From Anaspis maculata (taxonomy: Eukaryota > Arthropoda > Insecta > Coleoptera > Scraptiidae), in contig OX421965.1 in the NCBI GenBank assembly GCA_949128115.1, forward strand, positions 52,505,257 through 52,569,256: DNA of 64,000 nucleotides, written 5' to 3'. A model generated the notes under the pieces. That model did no database searches, was not told the origin of the DNA, and was given only the letters and a program-made list of their open reading frames with translations. The position numbers and the translations under genes are program-made. The stretch's first letter is position 1. Every line of letters starts with the position of its first letter. This document shows, piece by piece, positions 1-12,117 of this stretch.

Positions 1-627
1 AGATTTTCAAAGTATCTTTTTTCTCTCCCTCAAATCCCGACCGTCTTGAGTCGTGTTTGCTGTGAAGACGCCGACGGAGAAAGTGGGAGTCGCTAAGGTA
101 ACTAGTAAATTTACACTCGGCAGTTGACAGCAGGGCGGCTAAATAGCTCGTTAAGGCACGCGGGAGACTTGGTTGGCGCGCACGTCGCCGACTTCTTTCG
201 GCAAGCCCTGGCTCCTGCAACGTCTTATACCTACAACAGAGAAAAGACGCCGATTGTCGAACGTCGACAGGGCTTTTTCATATCCCTTTTCATCCTGTGT
301 TACTCATCTCATCCCGCTTCGATATCCAATATCCGATTCAATTCTGACAATTACGTGACAAAGGTGGCCCTTACGACATCCAGAGGAGTCGTCGTAAAAC
401 TCTTGATGCCAGATCTCGTTATGTGCAACTCCGGAGGCAAGAAATACCCGCTCGAGTTTGTGTACGCTTCTTTTAGAATACCGATATGGAAGGAGATGGT
501 AATTTACTTATTATTATAATTATTATCAATTCATTAGCATTCACCTAATTTATTTGGTTTTAATAGATTTGTACAAAACATCAAAAACCAATGATAAAGT
601 GATATCCAAGAGGTTTCTAATGCAGTT
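1..627. other. unassigned DNA, possible 5' exon end at 97
   Basis: No recognisable gene. The first 470 bases are richer in CpG than what follows. CGCTAAG followed by GTAACT at 98 would make an acceptable splice donor, so 1-97 could be the end of an untranslated exon. Nothing else supports this, and a 131-codon frame at 124-519 resembles no protein I know. Confidence 0.2.
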
Positions 628-826
628 TTGAAAGTGGAGTGACCTAGACGGTAGCAGGATGAGCTCGGCCCCGCTTTCAAAATGTGGAGGTCCCGGATTC
701 AAGTTCGCACTATAGTCTGGGCCAAATAGATTTGTTAACGGGTTCCTTAGTACTGGGGCATCTACTACCGTGCGGTGATGACCCAAGAAGAGGGATGAAA
801 TGAGAAAGCCATCGAAACAAAACCCT
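628..826 (+). repeat. tRNA-derived SINE, copy 1
   Basis: The stretch holds a polymerase III B-box-like segment (ggtcccggattcaagttcgc, near 691) downstream of a degenerate A-box region. A body ending in gaaagccatcgaaacaaaac follows. The same head and body recur on the opposite strand at 47,510-47,694, including the shared block cttagtactggggcatctac. Two dispersed copies with a tRNA-like head and a common non-tRNA body fit a SINE rather than a tRNA gene. Confidence 0.6.
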
Positions 827-890
827 ACCGATGAATTTCCCATTGATCCAAGAATGTACTATGTATGTAAATCTACCAGTACATCGTTAT

Positions 891-1247
891 TGGCTACGTT
901 TACACCGGTGGACTAAAACTGGACTGACCCAAGCACTGACCCAAATTCCACCTAAAGTAATTCTTCTCTTCCAGCGTTTTCACCAGCAAACTAACGCGGC
1001 CGACCTATTTAAAAATATGAACCTGAACTAAATAAATCTAAAAATTAAATTCACTTCAGTCCACGGCTAACCGGAGACCTGACCCAAGCTAATTGGTCCT
1101 AATTTTATCCTTGTCTGCAATCATTAACACCACAATTGCTCCTAATTTGGTCCTTGTCTGCAATCGTTAACACCACATGGACTAAATTTATTTGGGTCGA
1201 ATTAAGTGCTTAGGTCGCGGACCAAAGCCACGGTGTGAACGTAGCCA
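891..1247. mobile_element. MITE with about 20-bp terminal inverted repeats
   Basis: It begins TGGCTACGTTTACACCGG and ends CCACGGTGTGAACGTAGCCA, which are imperfect reverse complements. There is no coding capacity. Inside, a block of about 35 bases (ccttgtctgcaatc core) is directly repeated at 1,098 and 1,141. The target duplication is unclear, so the superfamily is not assigned. Confidence 0.5.
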
Positions 1248-2403
1248 TTGTTATCGTTACTGAAGAAACACCTACGGGAAAAATCTGCTAATAACCAATT
1301 AGTTGATGCAGGCAAAATGGCGTAGGCAAAATGGCGTTATAATTGGAAAACGAAAATTCCCAATGTCCATAGATACCTTCTTCCGGGCATTAGCTATCCA
1401 TGAAAAAATCGGTTGTGTCGTCACCCCGAAGCTTTCTCGACTACTATACAAAAACCTATAGAAATTTTTGTTCTAAACGTCCCTTTCGGCTAAGAAGTTG
1501 GAATTAGAAAAAAAGATTGAAAATAATTTGCAATAAATTGAAAATTTTGACACAAAAATTCAAATTTTTCGGAAAAACTTGAGCTCTGTTTCCAAATCTA
1601 TTGTGAAAATCTTAGATTAAAGCTTCACTTGGAGCTCCATCATCCAAGTCTAGACTGATGACAGGCAAAAACTAATGGGCTCGTTCGACAGCAAAACCAT
1701 GTCTGGCATACCAAATTTGAAGTCGATCGGATCAACGGTTCGGCAGTAATCGTGGAATATTTCAATTTTGGAAATGGTCTTAGTCGTCTTGGGGGACCTC
1801 GCAAAATAGATATATCTATCGAAATCTCTTTTTTTTCGAAAAGTAAAACTGTAAGGCTCTAACTTTATTCCTCAAGGAAGAGTTAACTGCAAAATACACA
1901 GATAGACGGGTTTGATCTTCTATTTCCGCATCTTCTTCGAAAATGCGGAAATAGTACATTACGTAACAAGTACGGTAAGTGATACATTACGCATGAGTGT
2001 GAACATTACGACCGGGAGAACATTACATTCAAATTAAGACGTCATTTTCGTGTTCTTCTGTAAACAAAGATTTGATAAAAACCAGTGGCTGAATGATAAT
2101 TACATAAATAAGGGTAATTTCAAGTAGGTTCATAAAGAAAATGTGTATGTATTTAAAATTTTCAAAAATTGAAATTTTCAAAAAAAAAAATTTGTATATT
2201 TTATTGGATTTATTTACAATTTTCAATTTTTTCTCGAAAAAAAACCGCTATTTTTTGACCAAGCCTGCCTGTGGCTGTTGTTATGCTTGAGCATCTTACA
2301 AGAGAGCGGTACACTAAATTATCGCAAAAAAATCAAGAATCCCATCAAAAACCAGTCCATCAAATTTAGATGCTTTCAAAATATAAAAAATGATCTTTTT
2401 CAT
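1248..2403. other. unassigned DNA with a repeat-family fragment
   Basis: No gene seen. About 1,640-1,760 (read on the minus strand) shares gccgaaccgttgatccgatc and tatgccagacatggttttgc with the dispersed TIR family found at 17,600, 39,359 and 60,430. From 1,956 to 2,035 the motif acattac recurs four times in a loose array. The remainder is AT-rich with A/T runs. Confidence 0.4.
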
Positions 2404-2500
2404 AAAAAAAATTCGGGGAATCGCAGGAATCGAACTCGAGCCTGCTGGACACACGCCTCGCACCAGTTGCAGCAGGTAAGGTCCGGAGGTGGCGTCTCTC
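2404..2500 (-). repeat. tRNA-like segment, possible SINE head
   Basis: Read on the minus strand, the segment contains gctcgagttcgattcctgcg, a good polymerase III B box. About 35 bases before it is a weak A-box candidate (gcaactggtgcgagg). The flanks do not pair into a tRNA acceptor stem, so a SINE head is likelier than a functional tRNA gene. Confidence 0.35.
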
Positions 2501-3220
2501 ACCATCAAGATCAAGCTATCGGGGTATTTTTGTCGGCCGGCCAAAACCGTCATTAATAAAGGACACGAACAATTTCTTTTCTCTTTTCAAGAGCAATAGC
2601 GGCAGCTTAGGCCCCGGCTACCAGCCGGGAGAGGTACGTTTTGGTCATCAGCAGGTGTATGGGACTTCATATATCAACAACGTCTCCTTGTGAGAAAATT
2701 GAAAATCCAATAATGAAATTAGTGACATTTCAACCGCCATTTTGACATTTTAGTATGTTAGCTTGAATCAAAGTATTAAGGTGTTTTATGCACTTGTATA
2801 CGATATAACATATTAAGAGTAAATATGAAGAATCCTATAAACAAGAATTTAGCAACAATTAAACATCAGTTTAGTATTTAGGTGTATTGGATGGAGCTGG
2901 TGCAGCTCAAGATTTCTAAATAGACCCCCATTTAATCTTTTCTGGTCACATTTGCATTGCTACCAAAGAATTATTCTGCTTCATAAGTGTAGGTGAGAAT
3001 TTCATTCATTCATAACTTTACAATTACTGTTATTGAAAGAAAATTATGTAGGATTTTCATTTTTGTACATCTCACCGCTAGGTTTAGGCCTTCGATAAGG
3101 TTATATAAGCATGTCAAACCCATACTATCGGTTGAGAGGACATGACTGAGGCCAGTCCTGTAGGTGCGAATTATTGTTGGTTTGCTTGTGAATCAGATTT
3201 AGGGTGGTATTGAGTGCCGG
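2501..3220. other. unassigned DNA
   Basis: I see no gene, RNA or clear repeat here. The last eight bases (agtgccgg) may be the decayed target duplication of the hAT-like element that starts at 3,221. Confidence 0.3.
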
Positions 3221-3402
3221 CAGTGGCGGACTAAGAGAATTGGGGGCCCTGGGCGGAATTGTAAGATGGGGCCCCTAAGGGGTGAAAGTTGATAATATGA
3301 AGGGGAGCCGGCAGACTTTTTGGCCCACCCTGCCCCGCTGTGATTGAGCAAAAGCCTAAGAAACAAAAAAATGAGTATAGTAACTTGACTATAAAACACT
3401 CA

Positions 3403-3639
3403 CCACGGGTTCCACCAAAAAATTTAAGAGCGGTTCAAGCTAAACCGAGATTTAACGGATATTTTTTTGGTCAATGTTGATAGATTCATTTTGGGAAATA
3501 CGTTAAATCGCAAGTATACCACCCTTTGGGTCACTACTCAGCGTGAAACCTGAATTTTCATTAATCATTTGGCCAGAATCAATCAAAATAAATCTCGAGT
3601 TAGCTATCAGCTGGTTAAATATTTTGGTGGAACCCACGG
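3403..3639. mobile_element. short MITE with about 22-bp inverted ends
   Basis: The left end ccacgggttccaccaaaaaa is the near-perfect reverse complement of the right end attttggtggaacccacgg. There is no open frame of note. It lies within the hAT-like composite. CAGTGACGTAGTCAG, directly after it at 3,641, resembles another hAT terminus whose partner may be near 3,987. Confidence 0.5.
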
Positions 3640-4093
3640 ACAGTGACGTAGTCAGAATTTTAATGTGGAGAGGGCAAAAGCAACGACGAGGGTGCAAGTC
3701 GGCGAGTGGCAGCGCTGCAGGCGAAATTTTTTGGGCATAATAATGATAATAATAATGCTGATGATAATAATCGGTATATTTCATGCGTTTTGCGATTCCG
3801 GTTTTTGACGTTTTCACCAAAATTGCTTGATAATCAAACTTCTTTCAGAAAAATTTTGCGCTTCTTGAAAATTTCCGCCAGAATTTTTCTTGTGTCGGTT
3901 TAGTGTGGGATGGAGTGCGGTGGGCGCTTGGGAGGTAGGAGAGTGGGGTCATTTGCCCACTCTCGCCCTCTTTGGCAATGCCACTGACCACCAGTACCTA
4001 CAAAGAAGTTTTCGGTTCCAGCTTTGGATGTTGAATTGGATTTGGACTGTTGAATTGATGCTGAAACCTACTCGTATTATACAATATTAGGAT

Positions 4094-5835
4094 GACTATA
4101 TAATACATTGAACAAGAACCAATCAAAACTCTTGAAATGCGCATAGGCAGCCAATCAGCACGTCTCTACGCTTACCACCCCGGCAATACAGGCGTCCTCC
4201 TTGACGGAAATATTATCGCTGTGGTACCGTGGTCCTTCCCCCTCTCCCAGACCAGGGCAGTGGCTGTCATTCAGAGCATCAGAGCGCATTCCGCATTTAC
4301 GCAATGTCAGTGCTGTCAGTTGTCACAATCAAAATAATTATATGAAACTGAACATTGCAAGAACGTTTTCCATGCAATATAGAGCATTTTCTACCATTTA
4401 AAGGTATAAGTATTCCCACTTTCCTAGTAAATTTTCATTCCACACCGTTAGTTGTTAAATTTTGTGCTTTTTGATTTATAGGAGAAGAAAAAAAGAAGCC
4501 CAAGTTTTGTTGAACTGGGAACAGGACACACGCTGTTTAATTTTCCAAGAGGAATCTCAATTTTATCTACTCACGGCCTTCACCAAAAATGGCTTATACA
4601 ACGGCTTTCAAATTACAAGCAGACGCTTCTGCTACATCAAAGAAAAATGTCCTTCGGTTTCATTAAATACATTGAATCCAGATACAACTTTGCATGTGAA
4701 GACTCTCCCCAGCCTGTTACAATATTTGAGTGAATTGTGATAACATAAAGTGTAGGCAATAGTTTTTTTATCTATCCATGCATGCTTTACTGGAGTATGT
4801 GTCTTGAATCTCAACTTCGTGTCACTAACTTACCGTTCATGCAATAATCATGTTTTTTTAATATGTTCCTCGACTCTCAACTTTGTCTTACTTCCGTATT
4901 GTTTCATTAAATTATTTAAACAAATTCAGTACAAATATAACGCATTTTACTCAATTGCCTTTTACAAATAATTTGTATTGAGAAAAATTGTATGCTACAA
5001 AGTGTCAATCGATCGAAACGTTCCATCTCCATTGCTTCATTTAGAGAATTTCTTGAAGCTTCTGCACTTTCCAAGATCAGTCTAAGGTTCCCTTTATGCT
5101 GAAGAAGAAAAAACCTTCAAGTATTTCAATAAAATCAATCATAACATTGTATAACCTGTCGCCTTCTTGTCCATTCTCTGGTATAATATCCTCTGATTTG
5201 TCCATTTCGCAGGAGCACCCTGAATTTGGTGAGAAATTCCAGTGTAGCTGGATATATGGCATGAAAGCCACTTCTGATTCTGAATAGGTCTACTGCACTT
5301 TTTCATAGCACTTTTTGTTTGAAAGCGTTTTTCATCTTCCGATTTCCAACTGCAACTAACCTACAAACTCGAACGTCAAACAATGACGTTTCCAACTTTT
5401 GACTTTTACCGACGCAGCATCTCGAGACTTCCGTTGCCAACGTTAAGAAAAAAGCGCTATTGCGCTAATAAGAACGCAGTTTATTATGATAATGAAGTGA
5501 ATATTAAAAACCATTTTGAGTAAAGAATAAGATTACCCTGATTAATCAGTGTATACCACAAAGTTCTTTGTAAAATTTCAACCATTTGAACAACACTGGT
5601 AGAGCCCAGAATCTTGGGTAGCGCTCTGTCAATTCATTATATAGTCTTATCAAATACAATGCGTTGTACGCTTAATCGTCAGATAATTTTTTAATAATAT
5701 CATTTCGTTCTAATCCCAATGCAAGAAAATACAACTCGCCCTATGGGCTCGTTGTATTTTCAGCTTTGGGATTATAACTCATAATATTACTAAAAAATTA
5801 TCGACAATAATCGTACCACTCATTGTATTACTACT
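4094..5835. repeat. tandem duplication unit, copy 1 (1,742 bp)
   Basis: This unit and 5,836-7,602 are head-to-tail copies with very few differences. It contains two pieces. First is a 1,553-bp segment with inverted ends (gactatataatacattgaac at 4,094 and gtcaattcattatatagtc at 5,646), which looks like a TIR transposon without a transposase. Second is a 177-bp palindromic MITE (5,653-5,829). The 1.55-kb segment has a GC-richer start, a donor-like aaag/gtataag at 4,404, an 81-base gap ending in ttttgatttatag, then purine-rich sequence with short frames to about 4,740. I cannot identify a protein; a spliced short gene is possible but unproven. Confidence 0.75.
5653..5829. mobile_element. palindromic MITE (177 bp), copy 1
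   Basis: Almost the whole element folds on itself, from aatacaatg at the left to cattgtatt at the right. The centre is near actcgccctatgggctcgtt, and the arms share ataattttttaataatat and its complement. It is present in both tandem units at the same offset, so it predates the duplication. Confidence 0.7.
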
Positions 5836-7602
5836 GACTATATAATACATTGAACAAGAACCAATCAAAACTCTTGAAATGCGCATAGGCAGCCAATCAG
5901 CACGTCTCTACGCTTACCACCCCGGCAATACAGGCGTCCTCCTTGACGTAAATATTATCGCTGTGGTACCGTGGTCCTTCCCCCTCTCCCAGACCAGGGC
6001 AGTGGCTGTCATTCAGAGCATCAGAGCGCATTCCGCATTTACGCAATGTCAGTGCTGTCAGTTGTCACAATCAAAATAATTATATGAAACTGAACATTGC
6101 AAGAACGTTTTCCATGCATTATAGAGCATTTTCTACCATTTAAAGGTATAAGTATTCCCACTTTCCTAGTAAATTTTCATTCCACACCGTTAGTTGTTAA
6201 ATTTTGTGCTTTTTGATTTATAGGAGAAGAAAAAAAGAAGCCCAAGTTTTGTTGAACTGGGAACAGGACACACGCTGTTTAATTTTCCAAGAGGAATCTC
6301 AATTTTATCTACTCACGGCCTTCACCAAAAATGGCTTATACAACGGCTTTCAAATTACAAGCAGACGCTTCTGCTACATCAAAGAAAAATGTCCTTCGGT
6401 TTCATTAAATACATTGAATCAAGATACAACTTTGCATGTGAAGACTCTCCCCAGCCTGTTACAATATTTGAGTGAATTGTGATAACATAAAGTGTAGGCA
6501 ATAGTTTTTTTATCTATCCATGCATGCTTTACTGGAGTATGTGTCTTGAATCTCAACTTCGTGTCACTAACTTACCGTTCATGCAATAATCATGTTTTTT
6601 TAAGTATGTTCCTCGACTCTCAACTTTGTCTTACTTCCGTATTGTTTCATTAAATTATTTAAACAAATTCAGTACAAATATAACGCATTTTACTCAATTG
6701 CCTTTTACAAATAATTTGTATTGAGAAAAATTGTATGCTACAAAGTGTCAATCGATCGAAACGTTCCATCTCCATTGCTTCATTTAGAGAATTTCTTGAA
6801 GCTTCTGCACTTTCCAAGATCAGTCTAAGGTTCCCTTTATGCTGAAGAAGAAAAACTTTATGCTGAAGAAGAAAAAACCTTCAAGTATTTCAATAAAATC
6901 AATCACAACATTGTATAACCTGTCGCCCTCTTGTCCATTCTCTGGTATAATATCCTCTGATTTGTCCATTTCGCAGTAGCACCCTGAATTTGGTGAGAAA
7001 TTCCAGTGTAGCTGGATAATTGGCATGAAAGCCACTTCTGATTCTGAATAGGTCTACTGCACTTTTTCATAGCACTTTTTGTTTGAAAGCGTTTTTCATC
7101 TTCTGATTTCCAACTGCAACTAACCTACAAACTCGAACGTCAAACAATGACGTTTCCAACTTTTGACTTTTACCGACGCAGCATCTCGAGATCTTCCGTT
7201 GCCAACGTTAAGAAAAAAGCACTATTGCGCTAATAAGAACGCAGTTTATTATGATGATGAAGTGAATATTTAAAACCATTTTGAGTAAAGAATAAGATTA
7301 CCCTGATTAATCAGTGTATACCACAAAGTTCTTTGTAAAATTTCAACCATTTGAACAACACTGGTAGAACCCAGAATCTTGAGTAGCGCTCTGTCAATTC
7401 ATTATATAGTCTTATCAAATACAATGCGTTGTACGCTTAATCGTCAGATAATTTTTTAATAATATCATTTCGTTATAATCCCAATGCCAGAAAATACAAC
7501 TCGCCCTATGGGCTCGTTGTATTTTCAGCTTTGGGATTATAACTCATAATATTACTAAAAAATTATCGACAATAATCGTACCACTCATTGTATTACTACT
7601 GA
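5836..7602. repeat. tandem duplication unit, copy 2
   Basis: This copy matches 4,094-5,835 almost base for base. The most visible difference is a local duplication of about 18 bases (ctttatgctgaagaagaaaa) near 6,838-6,872 that copy 1 lacks. Others are single substitutions, for example one Gly to Val change in a 66-codon frame at 5,879. The terminal inverted repeat segment runs 5,836-7,411. Homology stops at about 7,602, where copy 1 would run into copy 2. The low divergence implies a recent duplication, or an assembly duplication. Confidence 0.75.
7419..7594. mobile_element. palindromic MITE, copy 2
   Basis: Second copy of the 5,653-5,829 foldback, differing by isolated substitutions (for example ttataatccc where copy 1 has ttctaatccc). 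Confidence 0.7.
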
Positions 7603-7759
7603 TTATGCATTTCTACCATCTGCAGCGCGCAGACAAGATAATTTTTTTGTTTTGTCTCCCCCCTCTTTTGGAAAGAAATATTAAAATAAAAAATTTCAAA
7701 GGCGCCCCTGGCACTCTGATATCCGGGGCCGGGGCCCCTGAAGCCTGAACTGAAAATTA

Positions 7760-7980
7760 TTCTTGGATTTTCCGTGATACAGACACACCTTTACTGCCTA
7801 TGTACAGGCACAGAATATCGTACAGGCCCCCAAACCTCTGTTGTCATGGGATCTGCAAATGTAACTTTAGAATGTAAAAAAAAACAATGTTATTTACTGA
7901 CAAATACTGACCTCCAAGCCATTTTAACTTACTGCACATCCCATAATTTGAAACTTAACCCATCCAAATGTTCCTATATA
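7760..7980 (+). pseudogene. LINE reverse transcriptase fragment, 5' part
   Basis: The last 80 bases encode DLQAILTYCTSHNLKLNPSK, the stretch after the reverse transcriptase active site in CR1/jockey-type non-LTR retrotransposons (loop helix, then L.LN..K). The catalytic Y/F-A-D-D motif is not visible upstream, where similarity fades. The frame runs into the palindromic element at 7,981 and resumes at 9,061. This is a broken remnant. Confidence 0.6.
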
Positions 7981-9058
7981 CCGGGTGATCATTTGAAAAC
8001 TATCCACCTGCAATATCTCCCGATTCCTAGTGCAAGTGTGTTTGAGCAAAAACAGGTCGATTTTTATATCGAGGGGGACATCTAAAACATACATTGGAGA
8101 ATTTATATCTTAAGCCCCCTCGCTCCCACTTTCCCCAACTTTGAAATTTCGAATGACACTACCTACCTTGCGATGCATCAAATTGAAGAAAATTAAATTC
8201 TCTTTCTAAAAAAATATTTTGAAATTTTTCAACCCCACCCCCCGTTCTTCCTAAAATTCTCTGAGTGTCCAAGTTAATATTCTTGACCTCCATTCCCCTT
8301 CAATACAGTCAACGTCATCCTGCACAGCATCGAAAGAGAAAAATTTCTATGAAAAAAGTGCTACCCAAATTCACCCCTTCACTCCCCCCACCTGACCTTA
8401 AAAATCTAAAATGTCAATACCCACTTTGTAATACATCAAATTGAAGGAAATTGAATTTTCTTTCTGAAAAAGATTTTTTCACAATTTTTAAAGCCCCCCA
8501 TTCCCCCCTAGAATACTCCAAAGGGTCAGTTTATTGGGGGAGGGGTAGAAAATTTGATAAAAATTCTTTTCGGAAAGAGAATTCAATTCCCTTCAATTTG
8601 ATGTATCACAAAGTAGGTGGTGCTTTGTTGAATTTGGGAGTTGAGGTGGGGGGAGCAAAGAGGTAAATTTGGGTAGCACTTTTTCCACCGAAAATTTTCT
8701 TCTTCGATGCTATCTAGGATGACGCCGACTAAATTGAGAAAAAAATGAGGGATCCAGGATATAAAATGGGACAGTCAGAGAATTTTTAGGGAAAAGGGGG
8801 TGGGGTTAAAAATTTTGGAAATATTTTTTTTAGAAACAAAATTTAATTCTCTTCAATTTGATGTATCGCAAGGTAGGTAGTGTTATTTGAAATTTAAGTG
8901 TTGGGGTAAGTGGGGGCGAGGGGGGTGAGTGTAGAAATTTGTCAATGTATGTTTTAGATGTCCCCCCCGATATAAAAATCGACCTGTTTTTGCTCGGAAA
9001 AATATTCACTAGGAATCGGGAGTTATTGCAGGTGGATAGTTTTCAAATGATCACCCGG
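7981..9058. mobile_element. 1.08-kb palindromic element with TA duplication
   Basis: The ends are CCGGGTGATCATTTGAAAAC and its reverse complement, flanked by TA at 7,979-7,980 and 9,059-9,060. The arms stay complementary for most of their length, with the centre near 8,517. Each arm carries two related blocks containing caaattgaag...aaattgaa. There is no transposase frame. The insertion splits a LINE reading frame, and dropping the element plus one TA rejoins it exactly, which fixes the boundaries. A TA duplication suggests a Tc1/mariner-like or other TA-targeting transposase supplied elsewhere. Confidence 0.85.
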
Positions 9059-9060
9059 TA

Positions 9061-9840
9061 TGTTTTTGTCCAGAAAGATTCAATCATATTGTAAAATCCA
9101 ACTTCAAAGTCTCTATTGACGGAGTATCACTAACTTGCGTTGAAAAGGTGAAAAATCTGGGCGTTGTCTTTGATTAAAAAAGCTTAGATTCAAAGATCAC
9201 GTAGCCTCTCTCGTCAAGAAATCATATGTTGCCCTGAAATTACTGTATAATAATGTCAGCATCATAGGTTTCAAACTAAGAAAGACATTGTGCGAATCGC
9301 TCGTGATTCCCTTTGTAGAGTATGCTATTGCCGTTTACTTTTTCTGTTTAGATAGCATAACAAAAAATATAATTCAGGAAATACAAAATAGCTGTGTCAG
9401 GTTCATTTTCGGTTTGAGGAAGTACGACCGCATATCTTCGAGGTTGAAAGAGTTGAATTGGTTGAAGATGGGAAACTTGAGTAAGTTGCGCCTATCAACT
9501 TTGACTCATAAAATTTTGCTAACCTCCTCACCAGAATATCTTCGAGAAAAACTAATTCACAGACCAAACCTTCAAACTGTCAGCTTAAGATACAATGAAC
9601 AGCTTGTTTTGCCGCGTTTTCGGACAACCATTTTCTGCAGATCATTTACTTTCAATGCTGTGAGAATTTACAATCATTTATTTGTGGAAATTAAGAATAT
9701 GTCTATTTGAGGATTTCGATATTCTGTTAAATTGTTTTTACTAGAATCCTAATTTTGTTGTAATTCTTTCGATTAGAGGTTAAGTTGAATAGCGTAAGCT
9801 AGACTTTGCCTCTTTAAATAAAGCCTCTTATTATTATTAT
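9061..9840 (+). pseudogene. LINE reverse transcriptase fragment, 3' part and tail
   Basis: The frame continues from 7,980 and includes EKVKNLGVVFD, the conserved block after the palm. It then shifts once near 9,172. From 9,288 a 140-codon frame carries the C-terminal region (IQNSCVRFIFGLRKYD), typical of arthropod CR1/jockey-type elements. The element ends with aataaagcctc and a run of TTA/ATT repeats at about 9,815-9,840, as LINE 3' ends often do. The frameshift and lost 5' end make it inactive. Confidence 0.75.
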
Positions 9841-10022
9841 TTACCTGAGTAATATGCAAAAACAGTTACCATTGAAGGAAAAAATTGAAATTTTTGGAAT
9901 TAATCCCAATTTTTTTGCAGTACTTTTAACAAGCAAGAGGAATTGGGGGCCCCATCAGATTATTGAGGCTTCGAGGCCCGGGGTGGACCGCCCCTACCGC
10001 CCCTCCTTTTAGTCCGCCACTG

Positions 10023-11991
10023 AGAGGCGGTTTTTCGAAATTTTGATTAAATCGTCGTTTAAATTCGTATTGTTTCGTGGTCCAAATGAACTGTGCGTTA
10101 TAATAACGCGCGGCTCATAACGCACAGGTTGGGTAAGGTTGACGTAATTGACAACTTTCGGGCCTACTATAGCGTGTTAAAGGGGTCACTTTCGTAGGTG
10201 GTCGTAAGAAAAAACCTAAACATGCCTAATTTGACGTGTGTAAACATACTTATGTGTGTAAAACATTAATAAAGATTATTGCCCATTATAATGCAATAGT
10301 TTTTGTATGGTTTCGTTTATTTTCCAGCTCACATTTACCGATAGGGCAGAATGAAATTGAGTGCGTCATTTTGCTGTTGGTATAATTTATCAACATACCA
10401 AAATTGTAATAACAAGGGAAATAATGACTTACTCTTCTTTTTGCTGTAGACCTATTCATCCTAGAGGTTTTATTATAGTGCAGAGAGTACCTAATTGTGC
10501 GACGAAACAAGCTGCAGAGTAATGGATGGGGATGCTGTTTTGCTTCCAAACTTCAACACCCCACCAACTTTTTATTGTTTTGCAATTGAGAAATACGCGC
10601 CATCTTGATTACCGCTCGTATACTCTTGATAAGCACCTCGGGGGGGTCAAAATGAACTTGCGAAACAAGGGTGTAAATGCAAAATTAACACTTAAATGAT
10701 TTAATAACTAGACGGTGCCGGATTTACTCGAATCTACACGAGTCCTTATTAAGATTCCCTCTACAATAACCAACGGTCCGGGCGTGTTGCGCCAATTTGA
10801 AAGTTGCACCTTTTCCTTTCGCGAGCTCTTGTTGCGCTAACTTTCATGAATTTGTGTCGTGAAATTCCAGCCATCGGGAAACGTCATCAATCGATGAGAG
10901 GTATTATCGTTCAGTTGTGGAAAGTTTTTAGAGTTTTGCGGCGCAGAGACGGTAAAAGTGTACACAAAAAAAAAGTTTAGGAATTCGCGGAAGTTGCCTC
11001 GTTGTCTCGCGAGGTAGAATAATAAAATCCGGGGGAGTGTGTATATAGGTTGAGTTTACGACACACCACCGTCGAAAAGTGAGGTAGGTTGGCATAGGAG
11101 GAGAGGAGTTCGTTGCGGTTTAATTTTGAAGTCGTTCATAAAATATGGCCATTTAGTTTTTATAAGTTACAATGCAATCTGGAGAGGAGCATGTGTCTGG
11201 AATCGCCCAATTAAAACCTCAGGCGTTTTATGATGCCCGAGAGGAGTTCAGTGAAATTGTGGTGCTGGATCTTGGTGGATCATAGAGAAACAATTTCCAT
11301 TAGTGGTGTTTAGTGGAATTAGAAACGAAAACATTGTTCTTTGGCATTGTTTTTGTGGCAGTCGGAAGCTGCGAAATTTATCACAAAAGTACCTACAAGT
11401 AAGAATAAATCTGCATCGTGTAATTGAATGCGTAATTATGCACAAGAATTCTCTTGCAGATTTTATTTTCAATCCTGCACAAGAAAATGATGCACCAAAT
11501 GGGTGATTTTCATAAAAAAATACATTCCATTCTAATGATCCATGAAATATTTTGAGAATAAATACCTTTGACAGGTGAAAAAACAATACTGATCAGGTCA
11601 AATAAAAAAACCAGTTTGTCCCAAGTCAACTTGTTCAGACTCTTTTTCATCCTTTACACGCCGCACTTGAATTCAAGAGACTGGATCTAGTTAGAAACGA
11701 TAATCAAACTTATCGTAATCCATCCTATCTGGAAAAAAGAAAGATCTATACCACCAGGATACGATGCCTTGAATTACGATGAATTTTTATGTGACGGATT
11801 GACAGGCTTCATCCCCTTCCTTTTGAATTGCAATTTTCTATCTCCCCGTCAATAACTCAAAACTATGGCGATTTTGGAAAGTAGCAGGGCCTCGAGTAGG
11901 GCGCTCAATTCTAAACAGAAAATTGAAAAAAAAAATTACCAACTTTATTTCCTACACGTTAATTATAACTTAACATTGCTTGGTTACGGAA
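10023..11991. other. unassigned DNA, possible promoter-like stretch
   Basis: No coding region recognised. At 10,090-10,126 tgtgcgttat and ataacgcaca form a small hairpin. From about 10,770 to 11,120 the DNA is richer in CpG (gcgccaatttg, cgcgagctc, gcggcgcagagacgg) and ends in alternating pyrimidine/purine text like untranslated leader. It could be a promoter or first exon, but no signal decides this. Confidence 0.2.
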
Positions 11992-12117
11992 TACAGGGTG
12001 GTCCATCCTAGCGTAATTATCCCATAGCGGTCTTACCCTTCAAGATAGAGAAAAAGATGTAAAGAAGAAGTTATATGGTTTGATGAGACCTATAACTTAA
12101 AATTATTTTCAGCTATA

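Larger units (their letters stand above)
3221..10022. mobile_element. hAT-like composite bounded by CAGTGGCGGACTAA ends
   Basis: The left end reads CAGTGGCGGACTAAGAG and the right end, reverse-complemented, reads CAGTGGCGGACTAAAAGG. The next 60 bases at both ends carry blocks such as gggggcccc. The flanking octamers are agtgccgg (left) and agaggcgg (right), six of eight matching, as expected for an aged hAT 8-bp duplication. No transposase is visible. The interior is filled by later insertions and a tandem duplication, so this is a dead element, or two related ends that happen to bracket the region. The end structure is seen; the hAT assignment is from the CAGTGGCG terminus and the 8-bp duplication size. 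Confidence 0.5.
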
